From: Desulfurococcales archaeon
GTDB taxonomy: Archaea; Thermoproteota; Thermoprotei_A; Sulfolobales; Ignisphaeraceae
Direction of reading: 5' to 3'
Length of the DNA stretch: 40,011 nucleotides
NCBI GenBank assembly: GCA_028275745.1
Contig: JAPWUB010000003.1
Span: forward strand, 1-40,011
Shown here: positions 19,584 to 27,050 of the stretch, in pieces
Layout: every line of letters begins with the position of its first letter
Position numbering within the stretch: position 1 is the stretch's first letter
Translations under genes and position numbers: made by a program
Notes under the pieces: model-generated
What the model was told of the DNA's origin: nothing
The model's database searches: none
Seen by the model: only the letters and a program-made list of their open reading frames with translations

Positions 19584-19868
19584 TTACTCACTCTTTGGCT
19601 CTCTACTTATAAGCACATATGTGTATCCTCGTATATCAGCAACAATAGCATTTAGTCTCTTAGCTAGCTCTATAATATCTTTATCGGTTACCTTGTCTCG
19701 GGAGCTTCTAAGAAGCTTTATCTTTACAGCTCTATGCTCTTTCAATCTCCTTTCAATCTCCTTTATAATACCTTCGTGAAGCCCTGCCTTACCTATCCTA
19801 ACATCAGCTTTCCCTGCCACCTTTTTCTTCCTTAACTCCTCTGCTAACCCTCTCAGCTTTACCACCAC
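19584..19868 (-). CDS. YhbY/CRM-type RNA-binding protein
   Basis: Single CRM domain (IF3-C-like fold) of 94 residues. The family pattern LRGLAEELR followed by VRIGKAGLHEGIIKEIERRLKEHRAVKIKLLRS is clear; the GxxG-like loop is KAGL. Bacterial YhbY binds pre-50S particles, and a ribosome-assembly role is inferred from the operon. The first 21 codons overlap the 3' end of the Rpp21 gene by 65 nt, and the conserved LRGLAEELR lies within this overlap, so it is probably real rather than a start error. Confidence 0.86.
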   Translation of the reverse strand: MVVKLRGLAEELRKKKVAGKADVRIGKAGLHEGIIKEIERRLKEHRAVKIKLLRSSRDKVTDKDIIELAKRLNAIVADIRGYTYVLISREPKSE

Positions 19869-20217
19869 CTCTCACCACAAATTCGTATCTATGGATCCAA
19901 CCACAAGAAAGACATCTTGTTACAACCCTTAAAGCTTTTCCATCTCTACGAGTACGCACTCTTGCATTAAATCCTGGCACCATTATAATGTGACAGTGTT
20001 TACAAATCCACCTCTTTATATCTTTAGGTATCTTAACCCTAGTTCTCATAGATATTCTCTTAATAAGTTCGCCATAGCGCCTAGCATACTCGTAATCACC
20101 TCTCTTGACAGCCTCAATACCAAGCTTAAATAACAATTCCATACGCTCAATAGCAATAATCCTAATGAGCTTTTCGATGTCTCTATCCTTCCTAGTCACC
20201 TTTTGAGCGCCAGCCAT
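19804..20217 (-). CDS. rnp4: Ribonuclease P protein component 4 (Rpp21/Rpr2)
   Basis: Zinc-ribbon subunit of archaeal RNase P, which trims tRNA 5' leaders. Length 137 residues: N-terminal helices (about 10-65) and a zinc site with C72/C75 (WICKHCHIIMVPG) and C102/C105 (RCLSCGWIHRYEFV). The last 20 or so residues are charged low-complexity and are the part shared with the YhbY-like gene. It is the first gene of the P0-to-Rpp21 cluster and diverges from tRNA-Glu, one of the substrates of the enzyme. Confidence 0.93.
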   Translation of the reverse strand: MAGAQKVTRKDRDIEKLIRIIAIERMELLFKLGIEAVKRGDYEYARRYGELIKRISMRTRVKIPKDIKRWICKHCHIIMVPGFNARVRTRRDGKALRVVTRCLSCGWIHRYEFVVRGGGKAERVSRGVKEEKGGRES

Positions 20218-20238
20218 TTACACCCCCTAACGCGAATA

Positions 20239-20250
20239 AAGCTTTTAAGA
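20239..20250. promoter_or_regulatory. TATA-like site between rnp4 and tRNA-Glu
   Basis: AAGCTTTTAAGA is nearly palindromic. In the plus direction its centre is about 32 nt before the tRNA-Glu 5' end, predicting a start near 20271. In the minus direction it lies about 28 nt before the rnp4 ATG at 20217, fitting a leaderless mRNA. One site may serve both directions. Confidence 0.45.
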
Positions 20251-20276
20251 CCTCTCACCATAGGTTTTTACATAGC

Positions 20277-20379
20277 GCCGCGGTAGTATAGCCCGGTCAA
20301 GTATGCGGGCCTCTCGAGCCCGTGACGCCAGCTAATTGGAATGGCGCGGGAGACCCGGGTTCAAATCCCGGCCGCGGCA
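20277..20379 (+). tRNA. tRNA-Glu (CTC) with a 28-nt intron at position 45/46
   Basis: Acceptor GCCGCGG pairs with CCGCGGC, discriminator A, no CCA encoded. The anticodon stem CGGGC/GCCCG closes the loop CTCTCGA, giving anticodon CTC. Between this stem and the T arm (CCGGG-TTCAAAT-CCCGG) lie 28 extra bases, 20325-20352. These fold as a bulge-helix-bulge: central helix CCCG/CGGG, 5' bulge TGA, 3' bulge AGA, and an inner hairpin CGCCA/TGGCG. Cutting after the second base of each bulge restores GCCCGTGACCCGGGTTC, the normal variable loop of tRNA-Glu. The mature tRNA would be 75 nt. Confidence 0.94.
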
Positions 20380-20634
20380 TCAATTTAATAAATTCAAAAC
20401 TTGCATTTATCTTATGGCGTGTAAGAGATCTCATGTATTATCTAACCTTGTACAACTCTCTCTATAGCTTACACTTAGCAATTTCGTAATTTGGTTTAAT
20501 GCTAATAGGTTGAAAGTACATTAAGGAAAGTTGAAAGCCATTTAAAGCGAAGTAGACGTGACACAACTATACACGATCATATATACTTGAGTGTAGTATA
20601 ATCCTAAAGTGGTTCTTTAAATACTGCAGACTGC

Positions 20635-20925
20635 TTATCCCTCTCTAGATCTCCAGAAAGGACAAACAGCACATACCTCTGGGTGTTTATCTATTCTAGG
20701 CCTCCATTCATTATTAATTTGTATTGTGTGCAAAGTAGGTATATCTACATCAAACTTGAGTAGTGTACAAGTACCAGTGACTCTGTCAAAGAATATGCAT
20801 CTCGCAGCCTTTTCTTTGCCTATAATCATAATATTAGAAATTACTGTGGCTAGATCACGTATATACTCCTCCATCGAACCCTCTCTATTCTTGCTCAATT
20901 CCTTGCTTCTCACAATTTTAATCAT
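20635..20925 (-). CDS. Small four-cysteine protein of unknown function
   Basis: A 96-residue protein not recognised as a named family. It contains C43-x-FFDR-x-T-x2-C53 and, 31 residues later, C85-x2-C88-PFW, a likely zinc or iron-sulfur site. An equivalent C-x-FFDR-x-T-x2-C motif occurs in the protein at 38994-39326, so the two are probably related. The frame starts at ATG 20925 with a second ATG at codon 18. It stands alone on the minus strand, between tRNA-Glu and speE on the plus strand. The 255-bp gap below it (20380-20634) shows no gene or clear structure. Confidence 0.7.
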   Translation of the reverse strand: MIKIVRSKELSKNREGSMEEYIRDLATVISNIMIIGKEKAARCIFFDRVTGTCTLLKFDVDIPTLHTIQINNEWRPRIDKHPEVCAVCPFWRSREG

Positions 20926-21069
20926 ACTATTACAACCTCACATACATGACTAGCTAAAATTAGATGCAGCAGTATTACCAAATACTAATGCTATTCAAGT
21001 AAGATGCTATAAGAACTAAGCCTCAAGACCATAGAATATGGTGACGCTAGATATAACCGCATTAGCTAA

Positions 21070-21130
21070 GGTTATCAGCGCTTTGGCCCCACATCATGAC
21101 ATCAGAGTTTAGCGTGGTCATCACACTTTG
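21070..21130 (-). ncRNA. Candidate C/D box guide sRNA
   Basis: On the minus strand the order is C box GTGATGA (21124-21118), 12-nt guide CCACGCTAAACT, D' box CTGA (21105-21102), 4-nt spacer, C' box ATGATGT (21097-21091), 12-nt guide GGGGCCAAAGCG, and D box CTGA (21078-21075). Box sequences, guide lengths and spacer all fit archaeal C/D sRNAs of about 55 nt. A TATA-like TTTATAAA at 21162-21169 would start transcription about 15 nt before the C box. No terminal stem is obvious, and I could not match either guide to rRNA from memory. The rest of the 356-bp gap 20926-21281 holds only the speE promoter. Confidence 0.6.
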
Positions 21131-21209
21131 TTTCGGTTCATTAAAAGGTTGCCACACCTAATTTATAAACTCTCCTTTTTATGACTTTAACCTTTGAATG
21201 AACTAATTT

Positions 21210-21219
21210 CTTTAAATTT
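21210..21219 (+). promoter_or_regulatory. TATA box of speE
   Basis: CTTTAAATTT predicts a start near 21241 and a leader of about 40 nt. The leader ends in GAGGTGA (21271-21277), a full match to the crenarchaeal anti-Shine-Dalgarno, 4 nt before the ATG. Confidence 0.4.
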
Positions 21220-21281
21220 TTCTCAATAAAGTTACTTAAGCTAGACTAGTTGAATTAGGAAAAAAGGTGTGAGGTGAGAGA

Positions 21282-22130
21282 ATGGTTTTAGGAGCTGTTG
21301 TTATACAGGGTATTGGCAGAAATAGCTACATGATTATTAAGGTGAGAAAACTCATAGCATTGAAGAGGTCTCCATACCAAGAAATTATAATTGCAGAGAC
21401 AGATGATTTTGGAAAGGCCCTTGTTCTCGATGGATACATTCAAAGTTCCGTAAGCGATGAGTATATATACCACGAAAGCCTTGTTCACCCAGCAATGATT
21501 TTGCATCCTAATCCAAAGAGAGTACTGATACTTGGTGGTGGTGAAGGAGCAACACTTAGGGAAGTTTTAAAGCATAACACAGTTGAGGAGGCAACGATGG
21601 TGGATATCGACAAGGATGTTGTCGAACTTTCTAAGGAGTATTTGCCTGAGATGCATCAAGGAGCGTTCTTTGATCGACGTGCACGTGTAATCATAGACGA
21701 TGGAAAGAGATTTGTTGAAAGGGAGCTTGAAAAAGGGTCGAAATACGATGTTGTAATAATGGATCTTACAGATCCGTACTCTAGTGAGATAGCAAAGGAG
21801 CTTTACACCGTAGAGTTCTTTGAAAAAATTTCGAGAATTCTTAGCAATGATGGTGTTGTAGCTACGCAAGCAGGTTCAAAACATTTCTATGAAGATGTCT
21901 ATCTAGCGGTGCTCAACTCTGTTAAGCAATCATTCAAGTACGTATTAGAGTACCAGACATGGATCCCATCATTTGGTTATGCATGCAACTTTATAGTAGG
22001 GTCAAAAAGCATTGATACCTCAATACTGACCGAGGAATACATAGACAAGGTTCTTAAAGATAGAAATGTTACAACTAGGTTTCTAAATGGTAAGAGCCTG
22101 CAAGCATTGCTAAAGCTAGGGGTGTACTAA
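21282..22130 (+). CDS. speE: Spermidine synthase / aminopropyltransferase
   Basis: Transfers an aminopropyl group from decarboxylated S-adenosylmethionine to putrescine, agmatine or a related amine. Length 282 residues: an N-terminal beta domain and a Rossmann methyltransferase-like domain with GGGEGA (85-90), VDID (107-110), DDG (139-141) and DLTDP (161-165), including the catalytic Asp. The ATG at 21282 has a strong ribosome binding site. In hyperthermophilic archaea related enzymes prefer agmatine and make N1-aminopropylagmatine, which a ureohydrolase then converts to spermidine; the agmatinase-type gene at 30023-30970 could supply that step. Substrate choice cannot be read from the sequence. 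Confidence 0.93.
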   Translation: MVLGAVVIQGIGRNSYMIIKVRKLIALKRSPYQEIIIAETDDFGKALVLDGYIQSSVSDEYIYHESLVHPAMILHPNPKRVLILGGGEGATLREVLKHNTVEEATMVDIDKDVVELSKEYLPEMHQGAFFDRRARVIIDDGKRFVERELEKGSKYDVVIMDLTDPYSSEIAKELYTVEFFEKISRILSNDGVVATQAGSKHFYEDVYLAVLNSVKQSFKYVLEYQTWIPSFGYACNFIVGSKSIDTSILTEEYIDKVLKDRNVTTRFLNGKSLQALLKLGVY

Positions 22131-22158
22131 AGCTATAGAATCTGTTAAAAGTACAAAA

Positions 22159-23550
22159 TCAACCTCTTCTTCTATACTTCAAAACCCTGATCATCATATA
22201 GATCACAATCGCAGTATTTATTGCTACAGCCACTATAACAGCCAACAATATTATCAAGATGTTGCTCCTGTTTTCTTGCTCTTGTTGCTTTGGTGTTGTA
22301 ACGGTCTCAATGCTGTATATCCTTGCTCCACTAATAGCACTACATAACGTTACTGGAGGAATGAAAAGCCCAACTGTGTTGTTGGCTATAAAGCATGTCA
22401 ATTGTCTTACGCTTTCCAAGTCTATGAGAGTTGCATTGATACTCTCAATTCTAATCGCAATACTAGGTTCAGGAGTTGTAGCGTTGAGAAGTGCATAAAT
22501 TGATGTGCTCTTCGACACATTTACTTGCTGATAGACCCTTGAGTACCCCAACAACGTGCTTACAATTAATGGTGTAACTAGCTTTGGTATAACAATGTAT
22601 AGTACGTGTTCAAATGGTAGAAATGGTAGCATTATTGACGAAATATTATGAACCGCATTTATTGATATATTATAGGCTATAGCTAGGGAAGGTAATAAAC
22701 ATAGGAATGCTCTATACGCATTTAGAACCTCTGCAACGTCAATGCCATCTACGTACAGCTCAGTATGTACAACATCACCTAAAATCCTTACGTTAATCCT
22801 CACATCCGACTTCATAGGCATGAAATCGAGTACTTCGCATCCTTTAACATTCTGAAGTAGTACAGTGTCATACCTAGACCTATCTATGTAGACATCAATC
22901 AGGTCTATAACTGCTGAAAATGTGCCTTTATCCGCCTTAAGCATTAGGACTCCATCAGCTGATCTCACTGCTTCACCAATGTTAAATGCTGGATCCTTCA
23001 ACACGTCTTTAAGGTACTTACCCAACCATATGGTAATAGCAGCTGGTGTAGCATTGATTTTACTAGCACCCCCAATAATTGATACATTGTATTTCTGCCA
23101 CTGCATAACTATGTCTCTCGAATCGACTGCTATGTTGCCCTCAACTCTTTCGCTAAGAAAGATTTTGTTGCTTGTAATACTTGTGTTAATTATGTAGTAG
23201 ACTCTTTCTCTACCAACAAAATATAGCTGAGCATTCATATTTAGCAATGCTGTAGCGTTGCTACTACTCTTTATTATGAAGAACGTGTGTACATAACTAG
23301 GTGAGTATGAAAGAAAAATAAATTGGAAAGGATCCGTAGGTATAGAAGAGCCTGATCCAGAGAAGCGCCACGTTATGCTATTACTGCTAACGACTAAATC
23401 ATTTGGCTGAGCCAAAACTGGTTCAAGGTACATCGAAACAATAATCAGTATTATTAGAGCAACCAAAAGAAATCTTGACTTAACATCAACATACCTATAA
23501 CTGTTGGTAAATAACATGTATTGCACCTTACTAATATCTGACGTAAGCAT
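22159..23550 (-). CDS. Membrane-anchored extracellular protein, function unknown
   Basis: A 463-residue protein with no recognised family. A hydrophobic segment at about 27-47 (FLLVALIILIIVSMYLEPVLA, with the likely signal-peptidase site after VLA) is preceded by basic residues, and a second at about 432-457 (ILIILLAVIVAVAINTAIVIYMMI) is followed by KYRRRG. This is a type I topology with the middle 380 residues outside the cell. The exterior part is rich in Ser, Thr, Asn and Ile with several N-x-S/T sites, as in glycosylated archaeal surface proteins. It converges with speE 28 bp away. Confidence 0.72.
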   Translation of the reverse strand: MLTSDISKVQYMLFTNSYRYVDVKSRFLLVALIILIIVSMYLEPVLAQPNDLVVSSNSITWRFSGSGSSIPTDPFQFIFLSYSPSYVHTFFIIKSSSNATALLNMNAQLYFVGRERVYYIINTSITSNKIFLSERVEGNIAVDSRDIVMQWQKYNVSIIGGASKINATPAAITIWLGKYLKDVLKDPAFNIGEAVRSADGVLMLKADKGTFSAVIDLIDVYIDRSRYDTVLLQNVKGCEVLDFMPMKSDVRINVRILGDVVHTELYVDGIDVAEVLNAYRAFLCLLPSLAIAYNISINAVHNISSIMLPFLPFEHVLYIVIPKLVTPLIVSTLLGYSRVYQQVNVSKSTSIYALLNATTPEPSIAIRIESINATLIDLESVRQLTCFIANNTVGLFIPPVTLCSAISGARIYSIETVTTPKQQEQENRSNILIILLAVIVAVAINTAIVIYMMIRVLKYRRRG

Positions 23551-23671
23551 ATAGCGGATTAAGGTAAATAAGTGTATATAGATTTTTGTTAGATTAGATA
23601 AGCCTTCAGCAGTACAATGTTATGAGAAATGAAATGGAGGTAATATCAAAATCGTTTATTTCTCAAGACTT

Positions 23672-23977
23672 TTATCTCTTTAGGGCTTCTGTAATCCTTC
23701 TCATCTCCTCTTGCACCATAGACTCTATATCCCTGGCATGAACTCTTATAAGGTGGAGGTAAAAGCCACGCTTTGTAAATGGCCCTTTTTCACAAAGGTT
23801 GCACCATAGTCCACCATTTTTTCTCGCTATTGTTGAAGCAATTCTATCTATTGACTTAGCTAATACAGGCGCTATAGAGGGGGATACAAGATCTTCAAGC
23901 GCATACTTCTGTGAAAGCGCTGAAGCTTTTCGAGCCACATACTCAACAAGTTTTTTCATAGCTATCTCGTGCCTCAT
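23672..23977 (-). CDS. Small C2H2 zinc-finger protein
   Basis: A 101-residue protein with one classical finger: C59-x2-C62-x12-H75-x4-H80 (CNLCEKGPFTKRGFYLHLIRVH), with the hydrophobic residues of the fold in place. The flanks are predicted helical; the N-terminal 50 residues are basic and amphipathic. DNA or RNA binding is a guess. It lies alone on the minus strand, about 120 bp before the membrane-protein gene and 150 bp after the next gene. Confidence 0.75.
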   Translation of the reverse strand: MRHEIAMKKLVEYVARKASALSQKYALEDLVSPSIAPVLAKSIDRIASTIARKNGGLWCNLCEKGPFTKRGFYLHLIRVHARDIESMVQEEMRRITEALKR

Positions 23978-24125
23978 TCAAAACACCACTGCGCGAGGTC
24001 TCAATCAAGATCTTTCCCAAGATTACAATATTTAAGATATTACCCCAGTAAACCTAGCTATCGATATGAGCGTGGCAGGCATGCGTTCACGACAAATTTA
24101 CGGCACAAAACATGACAAGCCGATG

Positions 24126-24485
24126 TTATTGTGATGTTGCGCTAGTCCCTAGACAAGGCTCAAACCGCTTAACCATGGTCTTCAGCTCTTCAACTACTGT
24201 GTCTAGACCTTTAGATGCGTAAACTGCGTAAGGAATTCTAAGCATGAGTGCTATAGATGTGCAATACTCCCCTATACATACAATCTCTATCCTTCCATCA
24301 GAAAAAGGCTCTTGAACTGAAATACTCTTGTAACCAACTCTCACTCTATATACGTCAATAGTGGCATCAATCGCTTGTGGCCCTAACTCGCATGGATAGA
24401 GATCGACAATAATAATGACATCGTTTCCTTCAAAAATAAAAACAGCTTTCCTGTGCTCCTCAATAAAGACTTCTGTGTAGCTCAT
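24126..24485 (-). CDS. Hypothetical protein, 119 residues
   Basis: Not recognised. The sequence alternates beta-strand-like and charged segments (VFIEEHRKAVFIFEGNDVIIIVDLYP, then DATIDVYRVRVGYKSISVQEPF) and has four cysteines without a clear pairing pattern. It reads as a small soluble alpha/beta protein. It is 31 nt downstream of the zinc protein at 24517-24738 on the same strand, so the two are probably cotranscribed. Confidence 0.6.
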   Translation of the reverse strand: MSYTEVFIEEHRKAVFIFEGNDVIIIVDLYPCELGPQAIDATIDVYRVRVGYKSISVQEPFSDGRIEIVCIGEYCTSIALMLRIPYAVYASKGLDTVVEELKTMVKRFEPCLGTSATSQ

Positions 24486-24516
24486 TTTAACTCATTTCTT
24501 GGTTGCTCTACAGGTT

Positions 24517-24738
24517 TTATCCTTGAACTACAAGTGTTAGCTCCGTACCGCAGAAGGGGCATTTACCATGAAGCTTCCTAGCATCTGCTTTACAATAATA
24601 TATGCCATATTTTGGCCCACACTTGGGGCACCAATACACTATATCATCGCCTAGGTATAGCTTCTTTGCGCAAATGCTACATTTCACTTCATACCATCCC
24701 TTATGGCCTGTTGCCCACGCACCTCTAGGTCTTAGCAT
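24517..24738 (-). CDS. Small cross-brace-like zinc protein
   Basis: A 73-residue protein with C20-x2-C23-x13-C37-x2-C40-x8-C49-x7-H57-x2-C60-x2-C63: eight potential ligands in four pairs, enough for two zinc ions in a RING/PHD-like cross-brace or two tandem ribbons. The pairs CSIC, CPKC and CPFC are rubredoxin-like knuckles. The rest is short loops, with no other domain. It may be a nucleic-acid or protein adaptor. It heads a two-gene unit with 24126-24485. Confidence 0.72.
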   Translation of the reverse strand: MLRPRGAWATGHKGWYEVKCSICAKKLYLGDDIVYWCPKCGPKYGIYYCKADARKLHGKCPFCGTELTLVVQG

Positions 24739-24839
24739 TGCTTTAACACCAGCTCATTACTTTTGTAGAATCACTACATTAAAGTTTGCATGTGGGGAAA
24801 TATAAGCTGAGATGCGAAAACCTTTTGTGTGACTAAAGA

Positions 24840-25550
24840 ATGGTTGAGATAAATATACTCTCATTTTCAGATACACATGGAGTACAGCACTTACCTTTGT
24901 TGGTTTCATCGCTTAATGCATTACATAGCAGGGACTTAGACCTGGTTGTGATGGCGGGGGATATAGCTGATAGAGGTAGAGTAGAATCTGTTTCTCCAAC
25001 AATAGAGGCTTTGAGGAGGTTCTTTAAAGACTTTTTAAACGTTCCTAAGATTGTAGCGGTATTTGGGAACGAGGAGTATATGGGTTCTGAGGAGCTGTTT
25101 ATAAAGAGGTTTAAGGAGGTTGTATGGATAAACGATACCTACATCAAAATAAATGTGAAGGGGGTTGATATATGCATTGTTGGTAGTAGAGGTGTTTTGA
25201 AGAGGCCTACGCAATGGCAAGAACGAAACATTCCAAACATTCGTGAGATATATAGTCAGAGGTTGCGAATGCTGGCTGAAAATATTGCCACATGTAGGCA
25301 GCTAGGGTACTACACTATTCTAGTAACTCATTATGCGTCGACCTATGTTACAGTATATGGCGAAAGCCCTGCTATTTATCCGTATTTGGGGTACCCAATA
25401 ATTGAGGAATTGAATGTAAAGCCGCATATGGCGATACATGGTCATGCCCATAATGCTACGAGGCTTGAGGCTGTAGTTGATAGAGTTAGGGTATACAACG
25501 TGGCTTTGCCAGCGAGAAAGGGTGTTACATTGATTAAGGCGCTGATTTGA
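24840..25550 (+). CDS. Calcineurin-like metallophosphoesterase
   Basis: Soluble 236-residue enzyme with every motif of the family: D11-x-H13 (SDTHG), G40-D41-x2-D44 (GDIADRG), G-N77-E78 (FGNEEY, in place of the common GNHE), H164 (VTHYAS) and G-H202-A-H204 (HGHAH). These ligate two metal ions that activate water for phosphoester hydrolysis. The substrate is unknown. No SD is evident before ATG 24840, which is consistent with a leaderless or short-leader mRNA. Its end overlaps the convergent CitG-like gene by 17 nt. Confidence 0.88.
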   Translation: MVEINILSFSDTHGVQHLPLLVSSLNALHSRDLDLVVMAGDIADRGRVESVSPTIEALRRFFKDFLNVPKIVAVFGNEEYMGSEELFIKRFKEVVWINDTYIKINVKGVDICIVGSRGVLKRPTQWQERNIPNIREIYSQRLRMLAENIATCRQLGYYTILVTHYASTYVTVYGESPAIYPYLGYPIIEELNVKPHMAIHGHAHNATRLEAVVDRVRVYNVALPARKGVTLIKALI

Positions 25551-26346
25551 CTAGGTATAGAGATGCAAAGATTATGTAGGGCATTGCATAGCTTAGATCC
25601 TTGCCAGCCTTTCTATACGAAATATCAAGCTTCAGCAAATCTTGAAGTTGCGCCTTAGCAAGGTTAATTGATTGTGGTAGGGCTTCTCTAACAGTCTCAA
25701 TGAATGTTAACGAAAGTGCCGTGTTTATGTTGCGTGTAATCTTAAAGTAGTTTTCAGCTGATGCAATTATTGATAGCACTTTCTGTTGATTAGCTAAAGG
25801 TTCGAAAACCTTCATATGCCTTGCCATTAGAGAGAAGAGATCTGCTAGGTTCATACCCTCCATAACTGCTCTTCTCTCTGAAAGCTCAAGCAAGTCTAGA
25901 ACTCTAGCATATTCTCCGCCAACGCTTCTCAAAACCTTAATTAATTCACTTGTTTCATCTGCTGGTACATAAAGCAGTGCTTGGTACAGCCTCCGAAGAG
26001 CCTCACGAAAATCTCTAACTATAACATCAATTAATGCATCAAGATATGATGAGAACACGGAATGTATTGCAAGTGCGACATTCGCTCGAAACCCCATATC
26101 CTGAACAATTATAGAGATCCCCCTAGCCATTGTTTTCCCTATCTCTAGGCTACCTATACTCCTATCTCCTCTTCTAAACTCACTGACTATGTTAGCAACA
26201 TGACTGTAGAGTGATACTGCAGGAATAAGTGTAGAGAGTATGCAAATCTCGTAGTCCTCTGAAGGGTATAGCCTATGAGGCGCCGCTACCTTGGGATAAC
26301 TACTGCAAGCGTAAAACAGCGCCTTGATAACGTCTATTAACAACAA
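25534..26346 (-). CDS. CitG-like (triphosphoribosyl-dephospho-CoA synthase family) protein
   Basis: A 270-residue mostly helical protein. The N-terminal CSSYPKVAAPHRLYPSEDYE (about 14-33) resembles the CitG family signature, in which Ser-x-Pro-Lys is followed by a His-Arg and an Asp-Tyr/Phe. The downstream helices with conserved Asp/Glu also fit the all-alpha CitG fold. Classical CitG makes the citrate lyase prosthetic-group precursor from ATP and dephospho-CoA, but no citrate lyase genes are here, so another nucleotide transfer is likely. It diverges from the DUF1614-like and ATP-grasp genes. The family call is by motif recognition only. Confidence 0.55.
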   Translation of the reverse strand: MLLIDVIKALFYACSSYPKVAAPHRLYPSEDYEICILSTLIPAVSLYSHVANIVSEFRRGDRSIGSLEIGKTMARGISIIVQDMGFRANVALAIHSVFSSYLDALIDVIVRDFREALRRLYQALLYVPADETSELIKVLRSVGGEYARVLDLLELSERRAVMEGMNLADLFSLMARHMKVFEPLANQQKVLSIIASAENYFKITRNINTALSLTFIETVREALPQSINLAKAQLQDLLKLDISYRKAGKDLSYAMPYIIFASLYLVKSAP

Positions 26347-26414
26347 TTAACACCAAACCATGTATTTTGAGTCACTACTTAATAACCTTGTCGCTGTAAG
26401 GAAGGTACATATGG

Positions 26415-27011
26415 TTGTTAAATATGTTGCAGCTAATTTTTTCGGTAACGCAGCTTGCATATGCAATCTATGTGTTTGAAAACCCTTCTATAGCATTAGC
26501 TCTAGCACCACTCGCACTTCTAAACATTATGGTCAATAGCGAATACATTATAAAGGTGCCAGGCACAAACATAGCGTTCAATGTGAAGGGCGCCTTAATA
26601 CCCATTGCATCGGCAATCATAATAACCTTAGCAAGACCTCTAAACGGAGCCTACGATACTGTAATGGTGCTAGTAGGTCTTGCCACAGCTCTTTCATCGG
26701 CTTGCACAATGCTCATGGAAAGGATGATAGCCATAAACGTAGCTGTCTATGTATCGCTTCACTACTTAGCGTCTAACATCTTATTCGCAGGCAATTCCCT
26801 ACTGCCTGCCACACTTCCATTGTCAGTATCGCTAGGAGTTGTTGTAGGTTCAGACATTTTTCACTACTTGCATGTAGCAAGAAAGAGCAGCGTAACTCTA
26901 GTTATTGGTGGGGCTGGGGAGCGAGACGCAATATACCTCTCTACACTTATAATTCAATTACTTGAGATAGTTAGCAAATTATTATCACCTTATATTCCAG
27001 CTAAACTATGA
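26415..27011 (+). CDS. DUF1614-like multispanning membrane protein
   Basis: A 198-residue hydrophobic protein with about six membrane segments. The signature region GSDIFHYLHVARKSSVTLVIGGAGERDAIYLSTLIIQLLE (about 150-190) matches the pattern I associate with DUF1614: a Gly-rich loop followed by Asp in the last membrane hairpin, and GALIPIASAIII earlier. The frame opens with TTG 26415; ATG 26424 is also possible. It is 39 nt upstream of the ATP-grasp gene on the same strand. Its function is unknown. Confidence 0.6.
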   Translation: MLNMLQLIFSVTQLAYAIYVFENPSIALALAPLALLNIMVNSEYIIKVPGTNIAFNVKGALIPIASAIIITLARPLNGAYDTVMVLVGLATALSSACTMLMERMIAINVAVYVSLHYLASNILFAGNSLLPATLPLSVSLGVVVGSDIFHYLHVARKSSVTLVIGGAGERDAIYLSTLIIQLLEIVSKLLSPYIPAKL

Positions 27012-27050
27012 CTGCGCAGGAACTTAGCGCTACACAACTGATGATGATTT

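Noticed and set aside
20277-20379. Long variable arm, suggesting tRNA-Ser or tRNA-Leu
   Set aside because: The anticodon is CTC, the body is typical tRNA-Glu, and the extra bases form a bulge-helix-bulge whose removal restores a normal variable loop.
20380-20634. Short repeated CTTTCAAC-like words in the gap after tRNA-Glu
   Set aside because: Only two short copies occur, with irregular spacing; there is no repeat array, CRISPR or operator symmetry.
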